A stretch of 64,000 bases of DNA from the NCBI GenBank assembly GCA_015200345.1, contig CP054187.1, forward strand, positions 3,456,470-3,520,469. The letters run 5' to 3'. Numbering within the stretch: position 1 is the first letter of the stretch; the number at the start of each line of letters is the position of its first letter. The DNA comes from Planctomycetia bacterium (GTDB lineage Bacteria; Planctomycetota; Phycisphaerae; UBA1845; UTPLA1). The notes under the pieces were generated by a model that was given only the letters and a program-made list of their open reading frames with translations, made no database searches and was not told the DNA's origin. This document shows positions 17,154-24,581 of the stretch, one piece after another. Made by a program: the position numbers and the translations under genes.

Positions 17154-17654
17154 ATGGGCCGCTCCGTGCCGCTGCCAAGAGGTTTGATTCTGCTATTGGG
17201 CCGCGTTCTGCGCAAATCACCGGGGCGTAGTCCAGCCGACCGCCCGATCAGGCCGACAAATCTGTTGATGGCTACACTGATTCATAAGATCCGGTCGGAC
17301 CGCGCGATGGCGGAAGCGAATGCGGAACGCCGGGCGCACCGCCGCATGGCGTTGCGCCTGCCGGTCGAGTGTCGCCGCGAAGGGCAGGATGGCGAGTACG
17401 TCGTCCGCACGATCACGCAGGACATCTGCACCAGCGGTATCTACCTGGAATTGGACGAGCCCGGTTTTCGAAAGGGCGATCGGCTCTCGGTTGAACTGAC
17501 CATCCCGCCATCCGAGGGCGTCTCGTCGGACGCGGGTCTTGGAACATGCGAGGCCGAAGTTGTTCGCACAAACCGTGTGCGCCGAATCGGCGAATCATTC
17601 GATCGTTACGGCGTCGCGCTTCGATTCCTCGGTCCGCTGCGCATTTCTTATTGA
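17154..17654 (+). CDS. PilZ-domain protein (putative cyclic-di-GMP binder)
   Basis: The frame gives 166 residues from 17154; ATG 17268 (128 residues) is an equally possible start and no ribosome site decides. The PilZ domain has the RxxxR motif (RRAHRRMALRLPV) and the second motif as DICTSGIYLEL, matching D/NxSxxG, followed by a beta-barrel ending YGVALRFLG. PilZ proteins bind cyclic-di-GMP and act on motility, secretion or polysaccharide synthesis. Both binding motifs look intact. No fused output domain is present, so it would act through a partner. Confidence 0.8.
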   Translation: MGRSVPLPRGLILLLGRVLRKSPGRSPADRPIRPTNLLMATLIHKIRSDRAMAEANAERRAHRRMALRLPVECRREGQDGEYVVRTITQDICTSGIYLELDEPGFRKGDRLSVELTIPPSEGVSSDAGLGTCEAEVVRTNRVRRIGESFDRYGVALRFLGPLRISY

Positions 17655-17748
17655 TTGCCCGCCGCGCGCGGAAGTCTCTCCGGCTTTTCGAGTTGCGACC
17701 GTGAGAAAACGGGGTTCCTGCCGCGTTGACTGCCGCTCAATCGTCGGG

Positions 17749-19056
17749 TTACTCGACGCAATCCCGGCACCTTTCACACATGTTCACCGGCAGGTCCAAC
17801 GCCCGCGCCGCCGCCGGCGTCGATGGGACCACGTCCGCAAGCCGCATGCGCCCCGCGCCGGTGATCGGATTCGCGCCGACATTTCGCATCAGCGTCGTGT
17901 AGCTGTCCTGCCAGCCCATCGGGAACACACCGCTTTCCAGGGCAGCGCGGCGATACACCGCGTCGTTGTCCAGCATTTGGCCGGCCGATCGCGCCACGGC
18001 CATGACATCGCCCGCTTCGCCGGTGTGATCCAGGCCGAGCAGATGTCCCAACTCGTGCGAGGCGACGTTGGCGATGGCTTGCGCAACTTGCTCCAGCGAC
18101 GGCTGGAGAATCTCCCACTGGGCCAGCGTCTCGGTGAAGATGATCGCCTTCTGGTCGGGCACAAGATTGCCCACGTCGACGTTGTCCGCCAGCCCCAGGA
18201 AGTCGGCGCTGAAATTCCCAAAATACAACCGGGTGTGCGCAGCGGCCGGGGCCGGCTCGCCGAGGCTGCTGATGAGTGTCACGTCAAATTCAGCCAAATC
18301 GCGCCGCATATGTTCAACGACAAGTCGCGCCAGCGTTTCACTTTGTCCGGAGAATCGCCCCGAGATCGCCTCCGCCGAGAACGGGCGCATCACTTCCACC
18401 GGCTGGCTGGCAATCCGCACCTCGGCGCCGCCTGAAAAGTTGAGATACACAAGCTGATTGCGGGCCGGCGGAAGAAACTGGTTCGGCGCGCGACGCAGCC
18501 GGATCGTGTAGCGCCCAGAATCGTAGCGACCCTCGCTCGAAGCGAAGTACCGACCGTTGGACACGGCGATGCCCAGGTACAGATTCTCCGTGTCGCCGCG
18601 AAGCGAAAGTGACATGAACGGGTCGAGCATGCCGGCGTAATACGAGCGATCATCGTTCGCGTCGATCAGGTTCATGTCGGCGTCGAACAGCGCCGCGACG
18701 GTGTTGAGGCCGTTCTCGCCGAACACCTCCACGGTGACGCGGTCTCCGAGCAGCGCGGGCCCCAGCGCGAAGAAATCGACGTCGCCGGCGCCGTTGATCG
18801 CGCCTTCCACGAGGATCTCGCCTTCCGTCGGAAGCGTCGCGAACTGGGCCGTCGCGAACGAATTGTTGTCGTCGTCCCATTCAATCACCGGACTCACGAC
18901 CGGTGGGAACTCGCTCGGAAGGCTCGGCCGCTCATTCGGCGCGATCGCCGCGCTCGGGAGGACGGACACGTCGCAGCCAAAAAGAAAGGCGCAAATCGCA
19001 GCCAGGACGAAGACGGTTCGATCAAACCCGGATCGGAGGTTCCGGCGGACGTGCAT
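17749..19056 (-). CDS. lipoprotein zinc metalloprotease with PPC domain (matrixin-like)
   Basis: The protein has 435 residues. The lipoprotein signal has lipobox LFGC with Cys28. Residues about 60-190 form a bacterial pre-peptidase C-terminal (PPC) domain (GDVDFFALGP...VTVEVFGENG...YTIRLRR), placed here before the catalytic part. The protease domain (about 200-435) has HELGHLLGLDH (His334, Glu335, His338, His344) and a downstream methionine (GDVMAV) that would form the met-turn. The C-terminal residues contain a CxxCxxC cluster. It is predicted to act on proteins at the cell surface or periplasm. It is a single gene, convergent with the PilZ gene. Confidence 0.78.
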   Translation of the reverse strand: MHVRRNLRSGFDRTVFVLAAICAFLFGCDVSVLPSAAIAPNERPSLPSEFPPVVSPVIEWDDDNNSFATAQFATLPTEGEILVEGAINGAGDVDFFALGPALLGDRVTVEVFGENGLNTVAALFDADMNLIDANDDRSYYAGMLDPFMSLSLRGDTENLYLGIAVSNGRYFASSEGRYDSGRYTIRLRRAPNQFLPPARNQLVYLNFSGGAEVRIASQPVEVMRPFSAEAISGRFSGQSETLARLVVEHMRRDLAEFDVTLISSLGEPAPAAAHTRLYFGNFSADFLGLADNVDVGNLVPDQKAIIFTETLAQWEILQPSLEQVAQAIANVASHELGHLLGLDHTGEAGDVMAVARSAGQMLDNDAVYRRAALESGVFPMGWQDSYTTLMRNVGANPITGAGRMRLADVVPSTPAAARALDLPVNMCERCRDCVE

Positions 19057-19229
19057 TGCAGAGGCTCCTGCAACCGTTCCACCGGCTTACCTCCAGAGGG
19101 GCCAGCCGTTGGGGAGAATGTTCGGATTGAGTTGAGTAAAATCTTTAGAGGCAACGTACGATAGGCGCACGTTATCGGCGGCGAAGCACGAGGTGATTGT
19201 GAGCGAGGCGCAAGGGAAGACGGTTTTAT

Positions 19230-20141
19230 ATGGACCAGCCGCGGTCGCCGAAGAAATGGGCGTTTGATCGGTCCCGCCTGCTAGTCGTCGACGGCGATTA
19301 TCGGCGAGAATACCAGTCTCGCGCGGTGTCGGGCGAGGCGTTTGGCACGCGCGTGGAGTTGTTATCCGACGCCGCGAGCGCGTTTCTCGATGCCGGTGCA
19401 AGCGTGATCGTCACCCCGACGGATCACACCGTGCCGGTCGGGCAATCCGGTGGGACCGGCACCGACGCGGTCTTGTTCGCGCATCAATGCGCCGCGGCGC
19501 TTCGCGCCTGCATCGACCGCCATCCACGAAGCCACACGACGACCCTCGTGGGGGCGCTTGGCCCCACGATCGAATTATTGACCCTCGACGAAATTGACGA
19601 AGCAACCCTGCACCAGACTTATCGGGCGCAAGCCGACGCGCTGATCCGAGCGCGAGTCGATGCCATTCTTTGTCGCGGCTTCACCGAATTGCCCGCGCTC
19701 CTCGCGGCGATTCGAGCGGTGAAGCATGTCGCCGCCGATCTCCCCGTCATCGCAACCTTGTGCTTCGATTGCGGCCCGAATCAAACCGACACCGCGATGG
19801 GCGTCAGTGTGCCGCAGGCCTGTGAAGCCCTGGCAGGCCTTGGGCTTGCCGCGATCGGATTCGACGGCGGCCGCAGCCCCGATGCCGCGCCGGCCGTCCT
19901 GACAAAGTTCATCGAATTAACAGACTTGCCGTTATGGGTCACCGTCTCGCCGGGCCATCCGCAGTTGGATGAAGGCCGCCTGACATACAGCGACGGGCCG
20001 AAGGAATTTGCTGAACGATGCAAAGCGCTCGCACTGGCTGGGGCAACCTTTGTTGGCGGCAGCGCCGGCGCTACGGCGGAACACGTGGCTGCCTGGGCGT
20101 CCGCGATCAGTAGCGATAAACGCCTGAAAAAACGGTCCTGA
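19230..20141 (+). CDS. homocysteine S-methyltransferase-fold protein lacking zinc cysteines
   Basis: The protein has 303 residues. It follows the Hcy-binding barrel of BHMT/MmuM along its whole length: LLVVDGDYR, then ASVIVTPTDH (usually TNTF), VGALGPTIELL, CRGFTELPALLAAI and GVSVPQACEAL. True members use three cysteines for Zn and thiol activation. Here the segment expected to read G-x-N-C is IGFDGGRSPDAA and the usual GGCCG is GGSAG (FVGGSAGATAEHVAA), so all three ligands are absent. It is therefore unlikely to be a classical homocysteine methyltransferase. It may be a methyl-transfer relative with a different activation mode or a non-catalytic barrel. No methionine genes are adjacent. Confidence 0.7.
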   Translation: MDQPRSPKKWAFDRSRLLVVDGDYRREYQSRAVSGEAFGTRVELLSDAASAFLDAGASVIVTPTDHTVPVGQSGGTGTDAVLFAHQCAAALRACIDRHPRSHTTTLVGALGPTIELLTLDEIDEATLHQTYRAQADALIRARVDAILCRGFTELPALLAAIRAVKHVAADLPVIATLCFDCGPNQTDTAMGVSVPQACEALAGLGLAAIGFDGGRSPDAAPAVLTKFIELTDLPLWVTVSPGHPQLDEGRLTYSDGPKEFAERCKALALAGATFVGGSAGATAEHVAAWASAISSDKRLKKRS

Positions 20142-20168
20142 AACGGCATGACCCTTTGGACTGCTTGC

Positions 20169-20198
20169 TTGACCCTCGTTGCGCAAAGCCAGTATAAT
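20169..20198 (+). promoter_or_regulatory. strong sigma70-type promoter for the HEAT-repeat gene
   Basis: TTGACC (20169-20174) and a perfect TATAAT (20193-20198) are 18 bases apart. The inferred transcript would carry a leader of about 185 bases before ATG 20390. Confidence 0.65.
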
Positions 20199-20389
20199 GA
20201 AGTGTTTGAGTCGATTGCCGATCGGCGCGCGCCGGTCGGTTGCATGCCTTCCCCGGCGCCGAAGTGGGGTTCTCCGGGGATTTTCGCCTGCCGGACGTGT
20301 CTGCCGATACGGACAAAGTCTGCCTGCCCGACATGAGTCGGCCGTATACATCGACGCTGGGTGGGGCAAAGACCGCGGGAGGGTCTTTC

Positions 20390-22849
20390 ATGGTGATGCC
20401 GCAAAACACGTTGCAGTGCAAGCTGATGGCGGCGCTGATGGCTGCGATGGTCGCAGCAAGCGCCGCTCGCGCGACGGACGAAATGGTCGGCCAGGATGCC
20501 GAAGCGTGGACGATATGGCAATCCGCTCTGGATTCCGCCAGCCGCGAAGACCGCGAGACCGCGACGCGAAACTTCTCCCAGTTGCTCACGATGGGGTTGT
20601 CGGATCTGCGCCTCGCGCTGATGGCTGATCGCACCGGCTCGCTCGGATTGGAAAACTGGGCCAAAGAAGCGGGTGCCCCCGACCCGGTCAAACAACTGGT
20701 CGAGAAGATCACCTCCGGCCGTCGCCAGAAGGCACTCGCCGAGGACGGCTGGCACTTCGCCGCCATCGGCCGCTTCAAGTACGCCGATGCCAATTTCAAG
20801 GCACTGGACGAATCGAACCCCGACCCGGTCGCGCTGCTGGAATTGGCGCGCCGGAACCCCAATCGCCACGCCATTCTCATCAAGCTCATCAGCAATGCCG
20901 AGGTCGGCCCCAGCGCCAAACGCTTCCTGCAACTGCTTGATCTCGGCGAAGAAAAGCTGCGCATGGATGCCAGCGAGATCGTCGCGAACATCGGCAAGCT
21001 CGCCGGTCCCCCGCGCATGAGCTTCAACGCCACGAGCCGCCTGAAGGCCTCCGGTGAGTACGCGATCCCGCACTTGTTGCAGGCGCTTCAGGATTCGGGT
21101 CGCAAAGAATTGCACGCCGCGATCATTCAGGTCCTCCCGCAGATCGGCCGCGATGGGTTGAATCCGCTCTGCGCCGCCCTCGCAATGGCCGACAACGTCA
21201 CGCGACACCAGATCGTCTCGACGGTCGCCCAGATCGGCTACCGTCAGGCGCTGCCGTACCTGGCCAAGCTGACCTCCGATGAATCGGCGTCCGGCGAACT
21301 GCGTGCGGCCGCCAAGCAGGCGATGGTCACGCTCGGCGCGGGCGCCGCCGACACCGCCGCGCTCTTCTTCGAACTCGCCGAGAGTTACTACAACAACGCC
21401 GACTCGGTCAAGGCCGATCCGCGCAAGGACACCGCCAACGTCTGGTACCTCCGCGACGGCACGCTCAAACTCGTCGCCGTGCCGACTGCGATCTTCAACG
21501 ACATCATGGCAATGCGCTGTTGCGAAGAGGCCCTGCTGGCCAACTCCAATCTCGAAAATGCCACGGCACTTTGGCTCGCTGCCAACATCCGACGTGAGGC
21601 AAAACTCGGCCTCGATGTCGAAAGCGACAAACCCGATGAACTGGCCGCCAAAGACGGCACGCGGCCTGACGGCTATCCCCGCTCGATTTACTTCGCCCGC
21701 GCTGCCGGACCCAAGTATTGCCACATGGTCCTCGCCCGCGCGAACAAGGACCGTGATGTCGGCGTGGCCCTCGGCGCGATTGCCGCCCTGCGCGAAACAG
21801 CCGGCGAACCGAGCCTCGTCGGCGCGGAAGACATCAAGCAGCCGCTCATCGAGACGCTGGCCTTTCCCAATCGCCAGGTGCGCGTGAAAGCGGCACTGGC
21901 CATCGGTCAGGCACTACCGCGCACGCAGTTCGCCGGCGCGCACAACGTCGTGCCGGTGCTCGCCGAAGCGCTCTCGCAGGCCAATCGTCAGGCAGCACTG
22001 GTCGTCGATGGCGACTCCGCCTCGGGCAACAAGATTCAGGCTGTGCTCGCAGGCATGGGATACGACTGTGCACTGGGTGACACTCTCAACAGCGCACGCG
22101 AGACGGGCCGCAAGGCGAATCTGACGACGTTCGATCTCGTCATCCTCGCCAGTGACATGAGCGGGCCGGACGTGACCGCGGCCATCGGCGATCTGCGTCG
22201 CGAATTTCAGACCGCCGCCACGCCGATCCTCGTACTCGCGAAGGAAGGGGAGGCCACCAAGGCCAGCAGTGCCGCGCGACTGGCCCCCGGCGTCGAAGTC
22301 CTGTTGTACGACGCCCTCGGACTGGGCGACCCCAAGAAGATCTCCGAACACGTCGGCAACCGCATTGCCCGGGCATCCCAGGCGCTGGGCATGGCCCCGC
22401 TGTCAGCCGATCAATCGCTTTCGCTCGCGTTGCAGTCGGCCCGCGTGCTGCGTCTGATCGCCGAGAGCAATCTCAAGGTGCTGGATGTTTCCAAGGCCAC
22501 CGGCGCGCTGATCACAGCGATTCGTGGCAACTCCGAGCCGCTGCGCGTTGCCGCCGCACACGCCCTGGCCCTGCATCGCGCTGCCGATGCACAGGCCGCC
22601 ATCGCCGAAAATGCTCTCGATCCGCAACGCAGCCCGGGCGAGCGGATCGCTTCATTCAACAGCCTCGCCGAAAGCGCTCGCACCGGCGGCAATCTCCTCG
22701 GCACGAGCGAACTGGTCAATCGACTGATCGAATTCACAACGCAGGAGCAGGACCTGGTCCTCCGGGCCGCAGGATCACAGGCCCTCGGCGCGCTCGATCT
22801 GCCGTCGAACAAGGCCAGCGAAATCATCCGCGGTCAATACCGGGGTTAA
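20390..22849 (+). CDS. exported HEAT-repeat protein with embedded pseudo-receiver domain
   Basis: The ORF encodes 819 residues. ATG 20390 follows GGGAGGG and begins a signal peptide (KLMAALMAAMVAASAARA). Residues about 30-520 and 660-819 are alpha-helical with HEAT-type repeats (GEYAIPHLLQALQDSGRKEL, VRVKAALAIGQAL, LRVAAAHALALHRAADA). Residues about 533-655 have the fold pattern of a response-regulator receiver (ALVVDGDSASGNKIQAVLAG..., DLVILASDMSG, TPILVLAKEG). The phospho-acceptor Asp position reads Ala and the conserved Lys is lost. A receiver-like domain in an exported scaffold is unusual. It is presumably a protein-binding scaffold; the function is unknown. Confidence 0.75.
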   Translation: MVMPQNTLQCKLMAALMAAMVAASAARATDEMVGQDAEAWTIWQSALDSASREDRETATRNFSQLLTMGLSDLRLALMADRTGSLGLENWAKEAGAPDPVKQLVEKITSGRRQKALAEDGWHFAAIGRFKYADANFKALDESNPDPVALLELARRNPNRHAILIKLISNAEVGPSAKRFLQLLDLGEEKLRMDASEIVANIGKLAGPPRMSFNATSRLKASGEYAIPHLLQALQDSGRKELHAAIIQVLPQIGRDGLNPLCAALAMADNVTRHQIVSTVAQIGYRQALPYLAKLTSDESASGELRAAAKQAMVTLGAGAADTAALFFELAESYYNNADSVKADPRKDTANVWYLRDGTLKLVAVPTAIFNDIMAMRCCEEALLANSNLENATALWLAANIRREAKLGLDVESDKPDELAAKDGTRPDGYPRSIYFARAAGPKYCHMVLARANKDRDVGVALGAIAALRETAGEPSLVGAEDIKQPLIETLAFPNRQVRVKAALAIGQALPRTQFAGAHNVVPVLAEALSQANRQAALVVDGDSASGNKIQAVLAGMGYDCALGDTLNSARETGRKANLTTFDLVILASDMSGPDVTAAIGDLRREFQTAATPILVLAKEGEATKASSAARLAPGVEVLLYDALGLGDPKKISEHVGNRIARASQALGMAPLSADQSLSLALQSARVLRLIAESNLKVLDVSKATGALITAIRGNSEPLRVAAAHALALHRAADAQAAIAENALDPQRSPGERIASFNSLAESARTGGNLLGTSELVNRLIEFTTQEQDLVLRAAGSQALGALDLPSNKASEIIRGQYRG

Positions 22850-22970
22850 CTGCGAAACGTGAATCGCGAATCGCGACAGTCAACGCGGCGCGGCGTTTGC
22901 CCTTCGACTTGCGCCCTTTGATCTTCGCCATTCCCTCGTATCCCTTCCAGACGGCTTCTACAATCTCCAC

Positions 22971-24467
22971 ATGGCCTCCAAGCCCGTGAAGGACGATGCC
23001 GCGCAAGCCCTCCGCGCCCGGATTGCGCGCTTTCCAAAATCCCCCGGCGTGTACCTGATGAAAGATTCGCGCGGGCGGGTTTTGTACGTCGGCAAGGCCA
23101 AAGACCTGCGCTCGCGCGTCAGGTCGTATTTCCAGGATTCCGCCGATCTGCTCCGCACGCGCGGGCCGGAGATCGCCTCGATGATCGCCAAGGTCGTCGA
23201 CGTGGACTTCCTCGAAACCGACACCGAGGTGGACGCGCTGCTCCAGGAAAACCGCCTCATCAAGGACATCCAGCCGCAATACAACGAGCGCTTGCGCGAC
23301 GACAAAAGTTTCCCCTACATCGAGATCACCACGGGCGACGATTTTCCCGGCGTCTACGTCACGCGCCAGCCGCGCATCAAGGGCAGCAAGCTCTACGGCC
23401 CGTTCACCAACGCCGGCGATTTGCGCGACGCGGTCAACGCGCTCCAGAAGGTGTTTCGCTTTCGCAACTGCGAGCTGGACATCCGCGAAGACGACGAAAA
23501 ACGCCGATTCTTCCGCCCTTGCCTGCTGCATTCGATTCACCAATGCACCGCGCCCTGCGCCGATCGCATCAGCCGGGAGGATTACCGGCGCGACATCGAC
23601 CGGCTGAAACGCTTCATGGCCTCCAAGCGCAGCGTCGTGTTGCGGGAAATGGAGCAGGAGATGCAGGCTGCCGCGCAGGCCCTGAACTTCGAAGAAGCCG
23701 CACGAGTCCGCGATCGCATCAACGCGATCAAGAAGCTCGCGCTCTCCGGCGACGTGGCCGAGGACGTGCAGCCGGAGGTGTTCTACGTCGATCCGCGCGC
23801 CGGGCTGGAGCGGCTGGCGAAGGTGTTGGAATTGGAGGAAACGCCGCGCATCATCGAGGGAATCGACATCGCCAATTTACAGGGGGCCGAGTCCGTCGGG
23901 TCGCTGGTCTGCTTCATCGACGGCGTGCCCTTCAAGAGCGGCTATCGGCGGTTCGGCATCAAGACGGTCGAGGGGCAGGACGACTACGCCATGATCCGCG
24001 AAGTCGTGCGGCGGCGATATCGGCTGGCCGGCGAAGGCGAGGAGATGTTCCCCGAAATCATCATGATCGACGGGGGATTGGGCCAACTCCACGCGGCGAT
24101 GGAAGCCTGCGGTGAGATGTTTGTGAAGCCGCCGATGCTGGTGGCGCTGGCCAAGCGCGAGGAGGAGATTTACATCCAGGCGCGCCGTCGACCGATCAAG
24201 CTGCCCCGCAACGATCCGGCGCTGCGGCTGCTGCAACAGGTGCGCGACGAGGCGCATCGCTTCGCCCAGCATTACCATCACATTCTGCGCAGCAAACGGC
24301 AGTTTGATGAAGACATCCAGGCCGGCAAGCGCCCGCCGCGGCGGAAACCCGCTGCGCGGAGCCGCAAAAAAAAGGAACCGCTGGGCCGATCCGGTGATGG
24401 AGTGCCGGGTGCAGGCGACGCGCCGCTTCACCAGGACGACGTCCAATCTCATCCGTCGATGGAATGA
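22971..24467 (+). CDS. uvrC: UvrC-family excinuclease subunit, short form
   Basis: The protein has 498 residues against about 600 for the standard UvrC. The GIY-YIG nuclease domain is at the N-terminus (PGVYLMKDSRGRVLYVGKAK). The Cys-rich segment FFRPCLLHSIHQCTAPC is present and the UVR domain follows (EMQAAAQALNFEEAARVRD). The RNase-H-like nuclease region has EGIDIANLQG, MIDGGLGQL and RDEAHRFAQHYHH. The C-terminal tandem helix-hairpin-helix domain is missing; instead the protein ends in a basic, low-complexity tail (RKPAARSRKKK). It makes the dual incisions of nucleotide excision repair with UvrA and UvrB, neither of which is in the window. Confidence 0.88.
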   Translation: MASKPVKDDAAQALRARIARFPKSPGVYLMKDSRGRVLYVGKAKDLRSRVRSYFQDSADLLRTRGPEIASMIAKVVDVDFLETDTEVDALLQENRLIKDIQPQYNERLRDDKSFPYIEITTGDDFPGVYVTRQPRIKGSKLYGPFTNAGDLRDAVNALQKVFRFRNCELDIREDDEKRRFFRPCLLHSIHQCTAPCADRISREDYRRDIDRLKRFMASKRSVVLREMEQEMQAAAQALNFEEAARVRDRINAIKKLALSGDVAEDVQPEVFYVDPRAGLERLAKVLELEETPRIIEGIDIANLQGAESVGSLVCFIDGVPFKSGYRRFGIKTVEGQDDYAMIREVVRRRYRLAGEGEEMFPEIIMIDGGLGQLHAAMEACGEMFVKPPMLVALAKREEEIYIQARRRPIKLPRNDPALRLLQQVRDEAHRFAQHYHHILRSKRQFDEDIQAGKRPPRRKPAARSRKKKEPLGRSGDGVPGAGDAPLHQDDVQSHPSME

Positions 24468-24486
24468 GTACGCCGCGCGCGACAAA

Positions 24487-24516
24487 GAAGCCGACGGAGG
24501 GGGATCCGTCGGCTTC
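24487..24516. other. 12-bp-stem hairpin between convergent genes
   Basis: The arms GAAGCCGACGGA and TCCGTCGGCTTC are perfectly complementary around a 6-base loop. It sits just after uvrC and before the convergent protease gene. It has no T-tract, so it may be a weak or Rho-assisted bidirectional terminator. Confidence 0.45.
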
Positions 24517-24581
24517 GAGGAATTAACGATTCGTGCGGTCCGATGCTCCGTGCTGCACGGTGCGAGCAGCGTTCGTCGCGG

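Noticed and set aside
19781-21724. Long minus-strand open frame opposite the methyltransferase-fold and HEAT genes
   Set aside because: The opposite strand carries a signal peptide, promoter, ribosome site and recognisable folds; the minus frame has none.
24487-24516. Strong Rho-independent terminator after uvrC
   Set aside because: The stem is good but there is no T-run on either strand, so it is listed only as a hairpin.
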